DNA from: Dysidea avara
Taxonomy: Eukaryota > Porifera > Demospongiae > Dictyoceratida > Dysideidae
Length of the DNA stretch: 64,000 nt
Assembly: GCF_963678975.1 (NCBI RefSeq)
Contig: NC_089279.1
Coordinates: 35,669,933 to 35,733,932 of the forward strand
Direction: 5' to 3'
The notes beneath the pieces are model-generated. The model was not told where the DNA came from. It worked only from the letters and a program-made list of their open reading frames with translations, and searched no databases. A program made the position numbers and the translations under genes. The first letter of the stretch is position 1. Every line of letters starts with the position of its first letter. Positions 1 to 38,058 of the stretch are shown here, piece by piece.

Positions 1-3630
<3,630 letters not shown>

Positions 3631-3718
3631 CATGACGATGAACATGACGATGAACACCAACACATGTACACACACACACACACTAAGATTATCAATAATA
3701 TTACGATGACCTCCAAAT

Positions 3719-3724
3719 AATAAA
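3719..3724 (+). terminator. Poly(A) signal of EDC4
   Basis: AATAAA, 89 bp downstream of the EDC4 stop codon, the first canonical hexamer after the gene. Confidence 0.7.
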
Positions 3725-4325
3725 ATTAGTTGTAGTATAATATGATTTAGTTTGTGAACATCTTCAATGTCAGTACAAAATTAAAAGGTCACAAAATCAC
3801 TATTTTTTGTGTTGGAGTTATACAAAATACATTTTTTGATTACTTCTAGGTATAAATTCTTGAAATGGCATATTATGCTCCTCCAAAATTCCTAATTATT
3901 CTGCCTGAAATTTTTTCACTTACAGTAGCCATGAGTTTGTGTTCAACCAATGATAAGCAGTGCCCATCATTACCTTCCATATAATATATGCGAGCACACA
4001 GCAATAGTGCATTTGGGGCAAACCCCCCTTCCCCCCACACATAAAGGCTGGAATATAATATATTAATGTATTTATAATAGAAAAATTGCATTCACTGCTA
4101 TAGCTTCACATTAACAACATATTAGAGCATGCAAAAATCTATTTCAAAGTTTCCTAAAATTCACTGCATTGTTGTAATAACAACAAGGTACCACCTGTCT
4201 AATGAGGTCACTATTGCATGTGACCTTTCAGTAGTGACCTTCATGACATTGTGTGCAGTGCTGTATAAAAATGTTGTATTTGGTCGTATGAAATTCACAT
4301 TATCAAAAATTGATGATGAAGTTGA
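3725..4325. other. Intergenic, between convergent EDC4 and CCNDBP1
   Basis: AT-rich, with no conserved coding block seen. It must contain both 3' ends. I found no canonical AATAAA for CCNDBP1 on the minus strand here. Confidence 0.6.
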
Positions 4326-7300
4326 CTAGTGTTTAGAAATTGATTCAAAACTGTCCAAGATCTCTTTCTTCATGTCATCAAGGTTCAGGAAGTGTGCAGC
4401 CTTGCAAAACTCAAAGTTCCTGTGAACAAACACAGCATGACATGCACACCATAGGAGGGGGTGGGGCTGGTACCTGCACTTCTCCACTAGTACTAACATC
4501 TTGTCCTTCAGCTCAGCTACCTTAAAACGTGCAGTAAAGAAACATAGTCAAGCTCCATGAGTGTACAATGATAACTATATTGAAAGAATAATGTGAAGAG
4601 TGTAAGGCCAACATTTGTTAATTCCTTGCTTCCTGTCACCCGCCCGCGTGCCACTTTGTCTACCGCATTGGTAATTATTAAGATTTAGAAATACAAATTA
4701 TTTCTGTGCTCAAGATTGAGATACTCTGAGGCATCTAAAAGTGTTATTTTGTTACTAAATTTCTTGAAAAGTGCATTGTTGCACTTATGAAAATCTTACA
4801 ATCCTTATCCTGTTGTTTAAAACTAATTCACTGATGGATAGTGTATTGTCATTTTGAAGGCTCACTAAATAATGAAATTTTAGCTATTAATAGAGCTTGG
4901 TAGTATTGAAATTTGAATACATGGAATTAGTAACAGGAAAATATCACGGTATATCGATGTATACTTAGCTTGTTATTGTAACTAGTGCATCATTTCTTGG
5001 GCCTAGCTAGTATGAAGCGGTATCATCCTAGAAACCAAAAATATATAGTTCAGTACAAGTAGTCGTGTTGTAATGTGACAACCTCAAGTTTTTGTTTAGG
5101 GTGTGTCTGCTAAACCATCAACAAATTGGATAAATAAACACCAAAGGCTGGATTAAAAGTAATCCTATATCAGTATTCATCGATATACTGGCATTTTGAT
5201 ATATCGGTTATCAAAATTATGCTGTTACAGTATGTTAATCGGTTATGATAATTTATCACGATAAATGGTATTATCGGTATATCACAGAGCACTAGTACAT
5301 TTTCACTATGACATTACAAACAGAGAGCAGTGCAAAAAGTGCCACTGCAATCAATCCAGTCACTACGGAAACTGTGATTAACCTATTCAGTAAAAACTCT
5401 TGGTAAATTTTCAGGTGTTCTATCTGCTATACAAAGAACAGTATGAGAAGTGTCTCTGTAAATCAATCTAGTCACTACAGAAATTATGGGCAATTTTATG
5501 ACAGTCAGATGAACTGAAGTCATGAAACTGTGAATCAACACCTACAGGTAGTGGAGAAAGAAATGGGACACAAAGGAGGACTAAGGTAAGTCCATGATGC
5601 ATCCATTGTAGTCGCTGCGGATGGCAAAAAAGCACATTTTGGGATGAAGCAATGTTGAACAGTGAAGACATCAAACCTGTATCACTAAGCATGGTTGAGT
5701 TATGCGCTTGGCTGAAGGCATCAGTTAGTCAGTTAAAAAAGGAATTTTACATAGAAAGTTGTTGGAAAGATTTGAGATCAGGGGCTTAACCAATACTGCA
5801 AGCTGTTTTGCTTCAAAAGTGAGGCTGTTTTTTTAAAAGATGATATTAAAGGGTAGTACTGCTATCATACTGATGAAGTTCAGGTGGGAATATTGTATAT
5901 ATAGTGTAACACTTTTTGATAAGATTGAGTGGTAAATCAATGATAACAGTAGTCAGGGGCGTACCGAGGGGGGTTTCCAGGAAACCCCTTTGGATTTTAC
6001 ACGCTACTTGAAACATTAAGAAATTGAAACTTCAGATTTCAGGATTTATCATGGAACAGGACACATTTTAAATGTTAAACAATAGTTTCTCACATGATAG
6101 CAACACTTATAGCATTGTTTGAATTATGATTTTGGTGAAAAGATCAAGATACTCTAATAGAGCAGCCAGGAAATATAAACTACTTTAACATAACAGTCAC
6201 ATAGCTGTAGTGGAAACCCCTTTTCAAAATTCCTGTGTACGCCCCTGGCAGTAGCAGGCAACAACATTATAAGAACATAATAATCATTACAGAGACCACA
6301 CACACACACACACACAACACACAACACACACACACACAACACACACACACAACACACACACACAACACACACACACAACACACACACACACACACACACA
6401 GAGACTATACAGACTGTACTACACATGTACACACCACTACTCACAGACTGCATCACTACTGGTTGGTTGATGGGAGGGTAAAGTGAAGTGACCACATTAT
6501 CAACACTAGAGCGTATCACATCACCATGGTAACAACACAAAAGCTCAAGTTACAGCATGCACACTAACAATCAGGCTGACTATAGCTATATAAGGGTTGT
6601 TCATACCATGGACTGATTGTCATGACAATGGTTGCTGCAGCATCCAGTTGTTCTATCCCATCACTAGTGGTGACATCACCATATTTTGTGATGGATCGGG
6701 ATATGTTGGCCACACCCTCTGGACAACACTGTAAGATCATATGATCCATGGCATCATAAGAGGTCACGTGACATCACCTTCACTAATCTGGTACAGGATT
6801 GTATCAATAACTTGTCATCATCAGTGAGATCACATGATCCACCAGTGACATCATCATCATCATTACATGGTCCATCACCAAGTGCTAACTCTAGTTCATC
6901 CATACCATCACCAGTAGTGACCTATAAGGGGTGGACTGTGAATTATTACAGTAGAAAGTGTCAAATAATTTGCAAACTGTAGAAATTAATAATACAGCGA
7001 GTGTGACTCGCTGTATTATACAGCCAACAGCATTAATTATTCTAGTAGTACATACACCCTGCCTCAGGATGTATGTAGGAAGGTTCAATGTGTTGTTGTA
7101 TTGCTACTGTTAGTGATAATGACATCATTATATAGAGACAACATTTAATCGTCATCACAACTCGGACTAGTCCCTTCACCTCTTCCAGTTCAGAGCAAGC
7201 ATCTCTTAGTAGTTGTAAGTTGTTGATGAAGATTCGTAAGGTAGCAGCCTTGTTATCTAAAGGAATAGGTTCACAACACTTAATGGAAGGGATGGAGTAC

Positions 7301-9406
7301 CTTTAGACAGTTGGCTAATCCTCTCACAACTGTTCCACACTCCACCAGTCTCCTTCAGACAGTCAGATTCACTACAACATAGTGACAATGTAACAGCCAT
7401 AGGGGATATGTTTGATTACACAACTGAAAATGCAGAAGGTCCCCAAGTACTTCACTTCCACACAGTATCATGATATTACAATTAACACATACACGGACGT
7501 ACCAGTTACAGCCGTTAGTAATGATGATTGTGGATAGCGTCTCTACTCCATTGAGGATGTCGATTACTGATTTTTGTACCTCCTTGTTCAATGTGGTTCC
7601 TTAGCAACAGCCAATCAGTTTATTCGCTACAATATCACTACAGTATTGAATGTAGTATACCTTCAGCTGGGGGCAAGCTGTAGTAAACTGACACAAGTGC
7701 CAGAATGGAGTTCTCAATACCATGGATGACTGGACCACATTCCTATAGAAACACACAACAGTGGCAGAGTGTAACAGTGGAGCCAATGCAATAGGACACC
7801 TGAGTACCAACCAATATTACCCTATAAATTAGACAGATTTCTATTATATGGACTTTGGGACCTTAGCTAATTAATTACAAGGGTACAGGTGTCCCCATTT
7901 TTAAGTGTCCATATAAGCAAGTTAAACTGTAGGGTACCCTTAATGGCCAAGCAGGGGCGTAGCTACACCCGGGCCTGCACGGGCACAGGCCCAGGCAATC
8001 ATTGCTGGTGCCCAGGTAGCAAACCTGGTAATAGCATAATTACAGACTAAAAATATGCACTTGCTATCTTGTTGGAGCGTCTTGTAATACTTGCCAACAA
8101 TTAGTAACGCACATGCTTGAGTTTGACAAGATTTCTCCGTCAATTTAGTACACTTCTATGTAATACCCAGCATCACGTGATAACATTTAAGATTTGAGTG
8201 CGGGTCGAGAGTCAAACATGTGCTGGCGAAACCGCTCAGTGGATAACAGTACTGGATATGAAGTAATTGTTTTCTTAGACACCTGATAGTATAGATGATG
8301 ACAAAAAAAGGCCAATTCCCAGTCAGTTCTGGTGCCTGTCTCAGGATCCGTATTGTTCATTCAAGCTTTCTCAATGCCGGTTGGCTATGAAGTATGCTAA
8401 AGTGCTAGTTATACAAGTACAAAGGACAGAAGAGTGAAAAAGGAGTTGTGGCCTGGAGCAGTTATGGAGTATTATGCCTATAATGCGCTGTGTCAGACAG
8501 AAGACTGAAAAAGAAGTCCGATAGCTAGCTATTAGGGCTGGTGGTCAAGTTAGTCCACCATTGTCAGTTTTAGCTAGCTTCTATATGATTCATGCAGTAG
8601 TGCCTTAGTCTAATAAGCTGCACAAACAGCAGTGTATCGTAGCTAGCTAGGTACTATATGCACTTTTAACAGTTTTCCGAAAGCAAATATGTAATAAAGA
8701 GTCCACAGGGATGGACTCACGTTTCTTGCTAAATAGTTTGTATGGGGACAGCCAGACCTTGTGCCCGGGCAATCCAGAAAGCTAGCTACGCCCCTGTGGC
8801 CAAGTACTACATACAGTACATACATTTACACACCTCTAGTTTGGGTGCTGGTGGTTTAGAGAAGAACACGGCCAGTTTGGTACACCAATCTGATACTAGG
8901 TTAGCACGAGAAACTACAGAAAACAAATAAACATGAGTAACACTACAACTCTTTAGTCTCCTAGTCTCGCATAGCCAGACCACTACTTTTCTTTTGTGTG
9001 GGGGCGGGTCCCTGCCGTCACACAAAAGAATAGTATAGTGGTCTAGCTGGCTATGTGAGACTATTAAACTCCTTGCAAGAATATAACAGCTAGCTATGAC
9101 CATTCTGGCAAGCTTTTGAAGTGCTGGATCTTTATCCAATAAATAAAGGAGTTGGAATCTTGGCATTAAAGTGTACAAAAATCTCACCTAGGTCACTCCA
9201 ATATTTTGCTCTAGAGAAGACACTGCCATGTTGTCTTGTTGATGATCCAGCTGTGAGGGTCACATGAGCTAACTCAACACCACAATACAATCCTCACAAG
9301 TCAGTTGGGTGGTCACAATCTTCACATTATCTTGTAGTGACATCAACCGGTCCTTCACCGGACTACTGAGCTGGCTGGATACTGCTGCAGGGCCTCCACA
9401 CGCCAT
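4326..9406 (-). CDS. CCNDBP1: CCNDBP1 (GCIP), cyclin-D1-binding protein 1 homologue
   Basis: Twelve minus-strand exons that join in phase: 9406-9298, 9250-9188, 8913-8834, 7742-7661, 7599-7503, 7371-7301, 7256-7180, 6921-6778, 6728-6607, 6505-6445, 4520-4474, 4419-4326. Together they give 348 aa; human GCIP is 360. Blocks that identify it are SSPVKDRLMSLQ near the N-terminus, KLAVFFSKPPAPK, ILALVSVYYSLPPAEGTTLNK, GGVWNSCERISQLSKDNKAA, an acidic stretch (residues about 200-230) before LIQSCTRLVK, and VDNVVTSLYPPINQP, each collinear with human. In vertebrates it is an all-helical HLH-leucine-zipper-like protein that binds cyclin D1 and dampens CDK4/E2F signalling; that role here is inferred from homology. 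The start is chosen because MACGGPAAVSSQLSSP has the length and spacing of the human N-terminus. Divergent from DUS2. Introns carry several transposons. Confidence 0.9.
5460..5770 (+). repeat. Interspersed repeat, family R (copy 1)
   Basis: In the intron between the last two groups of CCNDBP1 exons. The block GAAATGGGACACAAAGGAGG, then TAAGTCCATGA, then GGCTGAAGGCATC recurs in the same order at 29430-29990 and 46497-46915. It is degenerate with no open frame. The class is unknown. Confidence 0.7.
5954..6247. mobile_element. hAT-like MITE, CAGGGGCG family
   Basis: 294 bp with inverted ends CAGGGGCGTAC and GTACGCCCCTG. Flanking 8-mers (5946-5953 and 6248-6255) share the core CAGTAG, 6 of 8 bases. 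It lies in a CCNDBP1 intron and has no ORF. Confidence 0.75.
6297..6401. repeat. (CA)n / (CAACA) microsatellite
   Basis: CA-rich simple repeat interrupted by AA steps, just downstream of the exon at 6445-6505 in the CCNDBP1 reading direction. The open frames across it are repeat artefacts. Confidence 0.95.
7952..8796. mobile_element. hAT-like non-autonomous element, CAGGGGCG family, with perfect 8-bp TSD
   Basis: 845 bp with inverted ends CAGGGGCGTAGCTA and TAGCTACGCCCCTG. It is bounded by the perfect duplication TGGCCAAG at 7944-7951 and 8797-8804. It sits in the CCNDBP1 intron between exons 8834-8913 and 7661-7742. No transposase frame is visible. Confidence 0.92.
8962..9063. repeat. Foldback hairpin (TAGTCTCGCATAGCCAGACC)
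   Basis: Arms of about 40 bp around a short GC-rich centre (GGGGCGGGTCCCTGCCGT). The left arm reads TAGTCTCGCATAGCCAGACC and the right arm is its imperfect complement. It is in a CCNDBP1 intron. A related arm (GGTCTGGCTATGCAAGACTA) sits inside the MITE at 15935-16037. Confidence 0.85.
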
Positions 9407-18436
<9,030 letters not shown>

Positions 18437-18462
18437 TGTGATTTGCACAATTAAATGAATCA

Positions 18463-18468
18463 AATAAA
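18463..18468 (+). terminator. Poly(A) signal of DUS2
   Basis: AATAAA 27 bp after the DUS2 stop codon. Confidence 0.75.
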
Positions 18469-19244
18469 AACTTTTATATATATACCAGTACACTAATTCA
18501 AGCTATGGTGAATATCACCATTACTAGTTGGGGGACACAGTGTAAGAGTAATGTTATACCTCCATCACCTGAAGGAAATAACTTTCATTGTACACCGTAG
18601 AGGGCTAGCTAAATAAAGAATAATTTTTTTATTAAAAAAAAAAACAAGTTGGCAAAAAACTGTTGTACCGGATGATTTGCCATCTATGTTGCAAATTACA
18701 GTACTGGTACAGTGGAACCTCTCTTAACAAACTCCCTGAATTAAGGACACAAATAGAAAAACCTCCATAATAAGGACAAAGATTTTGATCCCAACAGGTC
18801 TGGTTAATACATATTTTACCTCTGAAGAGGAAAACCTCTATATTACAGCAAAAAGTGGCCAAAAATTCTGGGTCCAAAAATGTCCGTAATACAGAGGTTA
18901 CACTGTATCACTATACTAAGTACTTACAAAAATTCTGCATATTATGAATTAATGATTTATACTGAATTTGACATGACCACATAGAGTGGTCATGTCACTA
19001 CTGACTCTAATGGAACATTCACTAATGTATTGAACGTTGTGATAACTTGAAGTAATCCATTGTGCATCACTGTTACCCTGTGACAGATGGGATAATGGAA
19101 ACTGATTACTTGTACAATTTCTGCCATTAATATATTTTTTACAGCATTTCTTGAAAATTGTAAAACTGATAAATGACAATCATGGTCTGCATTCACACAT
19201 ACAATTGTAGTTTATGCTTATTTGTTATAAGTCATTGTATTCTT
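18469..19244. other. Intergenic, between convergent DUS2 and RNF114-like
   Basis: Holds one TA-flanked MITE (18710-18905) and otherwise AT-rich sequence. No conserved coding block seen. Confidence 0.6.
18710..18905. mobile_element. Tc1/mariner- or pogo-type MITE (TA target)
   Basis: 196 bp between TA dinucleotides, with ends CAGTGGAACCTCTCTTAA and ATACAGAGGTTACACTG. A related copy is at 25902-26050, and a degenerate one is near 51785-52150. Confidence 0.8.
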
Positions 19245-22200
19245 TTAGTGTGAACTGTGTAGAGATGCTTCAATGGCTGCTCGTAGGGCAGCATCATCAT
19301 CTTGTCCAAAATCCTAACACAACACAGTATTATGAACAACATAGAAATCCAGAACTCTCACATAATGTGTGCACATATATCTTCACAAATAGTTAAACTA
19401 AATTTTCACATGCTACCCACTACCTTCATATGGGAACAAAACTAAAAAGTTTGTCCAGCACACAAAATATGAGAGTTTAGTTTACAAGAATGTTCTTGAA
19501 TTTTTATAATAATAATTACTTTTGATATATCCACATATGTAAGGAATGGCACTAATACCAATGGAAGTTCTAGGGCTTCAGATTTGTTTTTGGTGGTGCT
19601 CCTATGGTCAAATTCCTATACCCATATCAGTCTATTATTATGGACAAAGGCAAACAAAACTTGGAGGTCCAGTTTTCACATGACAGGTGGGAACATGGAG
19701 CAAGACCAATAACAAAAAAACAAAAAAAAACAAAAACAGGATGAGAAGCCCATTTGGGAAGTTGGCGGTTTAGGCAGGTAACTAGTACACAGTGACGACG
19801 GGTTTTACTATCAGTGACCTAATTACTTGTACTGTTATACACCATAGATACACAACTCTTAAGGGTGCTCGCTGATATTTGAAGCCGTTTAAGTGCCAGC
19901 CCAGAAACCACATGCGGCTATTACATCATAATTGGCATTACTACGCATACTTGTAGTATCCGTGTTAATGTTTTGCGCCAGAGAACACGGGGAAGAATAC
20001 CGTATAGCGGGTTATTGTCGAAACAGAAATTTTCGCACAAGAAGCAAAATCTGATTTTCGAAAGATTTTAATTTCGAAGAGTGCATATTTCGAAGTCCGG
20101 ATGGATTTCAAATAAATGGAAATTCGTGTCACAAACTATGAAGATGCGTGAATGTTTGCCGAAAACTGACTTATTGATGGAATAATCCCCATTCCTGTGA
20201 CTGGAAAGAAGACTGAGGGAGTCTCGGGTGGAGTGAATTCACTGGTACGATCACGTTCAATCATAGCTAGCTATCCTACCATAGATTCTAGAGCAGACGG
20301 CACTAATTCCGATTCTGGAACACCTGTTTTCTGGTTATTGGTACAGTAATGTTACAGTCTACCCATTATCATCAGCAATACTGAGCTAAAACTCGAGGAA
20401 TACACGAACAAATCACCGAAGTTGGACGGTTGCTTTCACTTGTGGGAATTTATTTTCGAAAAACAACCGAACGTGGGAATTTATTTTCGAAGAGAAGGGC
20501 CTCTTCGAAATATCCGAAAATAAAAACCTTTCGAAAATTACCATTGTCTGATGGATCAACAGTTACACTAACATGAATTAATCTAAAAGTAAGTGTTATT
20601 TAAGGCAACAAGTGTGAACACACTTTTCACTTGTAGGCAACATGCGTTCGTGCCTTGTTTTCTCGAGTGACAGGGTATGCTGGTAGTTAGTATTGTAATT
20701 GTAAGCTGCTTATGTAGGGGACAATGTTACCAGCTGGAATCAGTGCCTAGCGTAACCTATCCAAGAGCGACTTGGAGACTCCAGGCGGAGCAAGAAGCTG
20801 TTCCTGTGCGTGAAGAAGAGAAAACAGAGCCTTTTGTGTTTAGAACAGCGTTTATGACATGTTATTTTGAAAAGTTGGTGATTGCGGTCAATAGGAATTT
20901 GTGTGGTTATTGTATCAATAATGTTGGGCGCACGCAATCTTTGCACATGTTTACTAAAAATAAAACTAGTTTTTGAGTGATAGCCGTGAAGGCTTCAAAT
21001 TTTGTAGGGAGATTCGCTGATAAATTCTCCAGAGGTCTATGTTTAGATTTTGTCCGTAGCGTTATGGCTTCATGAGTTACGGCACCGAGAACATGAGGTT
21101 TTGAATGGTGTAGCACACTTTTAGTACTAACTTAAGTTCTATGTACACTGTGTACTAATACTAAACATAGAGTTGTGAGTTATAAGCTGAAGTTTGTTCA
21201 ACGTGGTTTCCAGTGCGCTACTGTGAAAAATGGAGGACTAGTTTCGATTTAAGCGCTTCATAAAGAACTACGCATAGTTATAAAATTAATGGTATAGGCT
21301 AGAAGAATTCTGTTTGGTTTGTGTTGAAGAGAAAGAGAAGCACTTCCAACGTAAGTAGCATATGGATTCATTTTATACATTATGTGAGTATAAGCAACAA
21401 TACAAAAATTGCATGTTGTATGGCTTCAAATAGCCGCGAGCACCCTTAACAGGGATTACAAATGGCATCACTTTTCCAGTATACTACCTGTACAATTGAC
21501 AATATTGGTTGGATATGAGGTGTGTTTCACTTGCTACTGCTTTGATGAGTGCAAAAAGACTAACATTTCTTCTTACCGTAGACTATCACTGTAGGTTAAT
21601 TTGTATATGAAAGTTCTATATATCCAAGGTTGAACGAAATGAGCTGCTGTGGTAGTAGCCAATTACTGGCCTTTCCCACAACAACTTGCCATATCGTGCT
21701 GTTTCTGTTCCTGTAACCTCTGTACACACCTTCTGGTATCAACGATACATGGCCTTTGGTTATAGGAGTTTAACAGAGTGGTTTGTAAGTCACACCCCTA
21801 GTTCAAACATTGTGTTATTTTTTTTGTTTGTTACAACTCCATTAGTGTTGTTATACCATTGTTCTTGTAACTCTGAACAGTTGTTATCTAGCAAAACTAA
21901 GCTAGTAAGATGGTGACAAACTTTATTTGCTCACAGGTTCTAATCCCTCTCGCAGAACTATATCAATGGCCAATAAACTTAGTATGCAATGCAAATTACA
22001 GAAACCACATGCCTATTTGAAACATGGCTATTTCTGGAGCGTGATGCCATTTCCAATCCCTACAGAGTCTCACATCTATGACTACATTATATGTATCTAC
22101 AACAAAGTCCACACTCACCACATAAGTGTCATATTCAAACTGATGTCGTAGGTATAGATGAGCCACATAGTCCCCACTCTTCTGGTCTGATATACCCCAT

Positions 22201-23665
22201 GGCATTGAGGCACAAATAGGACAAGTCTGTAAGATGAGTAGTACCAGTAAATTACTACACTAATACACACAAAATAGATAAACTACAGTGGAGCTACGAG
22301 AGGCTTAAATGTTTATACAGTTTTAATAGTAATGTACCACCTGTATACTAGCAACTGACTAAAGTTTGTTTGTGTAACTTGCCACAATTTCCACCACAAC
22401 ACACAACACATTAATAACATACAACAGATGCTTTTTCATGAGCGTGGTCCTCTTGTGTGTGCCTGACAAGGCCAGCACAGTCAAAGTTCTTCTGTAAGCA
22501 AAGTGGACATGCGAACGTGGATCGGTTGGGGAGGTCCCTACAATTATACCATCAAACACTACATCATAATGACATCACAACCTGGGTGGTGGATGGGAGG
22601 AGTGAGCCACTGGTCTGAATGTCACATCCCCAGTAGGTCTGCTCCTACACTTCTTAGAGTGTGAGTTGTACACTGACAAGTTAACCTTCATGATGAGGAG
22701 AAACCATTATAAAGATCATTACCAAGAGATGTCACTACACTAGCCACTGTAACCAGATTTTTCTTTATACAAATTGTGTCTCTCCTGTCTGCTAGGACTA
22801 GAATTGCAACTGCGATAAGATGAAGACAAAATGACTCTTCATCTAATTTTTAATCTTGCCAAATTCACTTACATCCAGTAGGTATACTCAGCATGCACTA
22901 TTTTTAGCATTGGCCAATTCATAATAGAGAGCTAGATCTCGTTTTGTATTTAAGGCTGTTTACCTGTAATACTAATACTAAAATTATCCTTGTTTGTCAA
23001 CCATCATTATGCAATACAGTGACTATAGTAATGACATTCCTTTAACTGTTAACAGTTACTACTTACAATCATACGACAATCTGGACACCTAGTTGCTTTA
23101 TAAGATATCGCCGCCTGTATATCATCAGCCAGTCTGATGTCACCACGTATGAACTGTTTGCGACACATTGGACACTGTAGGTTAGTGGGGTTCTCTGTCA
23201 TCAGCTTCATTAAACAGTCGAGGCAGAAACTATGGAGATACATGTAACAAACAAATACTCAATAACAACACGAGAGAACTCACAACAGAACAATACACAA
23301 CATCCCACAAGAATAAGCTGAATACACTACATGTATAACAACAAAAATTGCCTTGGACTTTAGCAGCCAACCTGGAATCTCAGTGTCTTACTACACGCGT
23401 ACAGTGTTCTATCGTGCAAGCAAACTGGTGTTACAGCATTCAGCACATTTATCCCCGCATTTACTACTGGGGATTAAATACAACTCGGGAACCAACGCGT
23501 ACAGCGTTTACAACATTCTCACTGATTCTGCATTCAAAAGATTTATACCCAACGAAGGGAGCCAACGCATACAACTCACACATGGCCACACGAGACGGTA
23601 GCTGGTTTCTTAAACACTTCAAAACAAACACGACACGTGTAGTTCTCTACGTTCTCTTCTGACAT
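19245..23665 (-). CDS. RNF114/RNF125/RNF166-type RING E3 ubiquitin ligase with UIM
   Basis: Six exons in phase: 23665-23580, 23229-23067, 22685-22582, 22537-22423, 22226-22119, 19313-19245; 214 aa, close to the 228-237 aa of vertebrate members. The RING finger is at residues about 10-57 (CRVCFEVF, then VSCGHVFCLDCL, then CPMCRKQF). The linker zinc-finger region follows (CPDCRMI). A C2H2-type finger has [19 protein letters not shown]. The final zinc-finger block is [11 protein letters not shown]...[13 protein letters not shown], the hallmark of the family. The last exon encodes a ubiquitin-interacting motif, [17 protein letters not shown]. It acts as an E3 ligase, regulating immune signalling in vertebrates; the role here is inferred. 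The RING is split by the first intron inside VFC. It is divergent from EXOSC7. Intron 5 contains a TTAA-flanked transposon. Confidence 0.92.
19859..21449. mobile_element. DNA transposon with TTAA target duplication (Kolobok- or piggyBac-like)
   Basis: TTAA at 19859-19862 and 21446-21449 bound inverted ends GGGTGCTCGC...TTGAAGCC and GGCTTCAAATAGCCGCGAGC. About 1.6 kb, in the last intron of the RNF114-like gene. A second repeat with TTCGAAA-rich ends (about 19998-20540) looks inserted inside it. One unrecognised 99-aa frame (20677-20976, +) is present; no transposase motif is seen. Confidence 0.75.
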
Positions 23666-23741
23666 TCTCAACTCTTGTATGCTAACTATTTCAAGCAGGT
23701 GAATAGTTTGATCGGAAGCTTGGCAGCTTGGTGCACGTGTG
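23666..23741. promoter_or_regulatory. 76-bp divergent promoter, RNF114-like/EXOSC7
   Basis: Only 76 bp separate the start codons. It contains GCACGTGTG, an E-box-like CACGTG, just before the EXOSC7 ATG. The transcription starts or 5' UTRs probably overlap or are extremely short. Confidence 0.7.

Positions 23742-38058
<14,317 letters not shown>

Noticed and set aside
20677-20976. 99-aa frame with a hydrophobic start as a secreted protein
   Set aside because: It lies inside a TTAA-bounded mobile element and has no homology I recognise.
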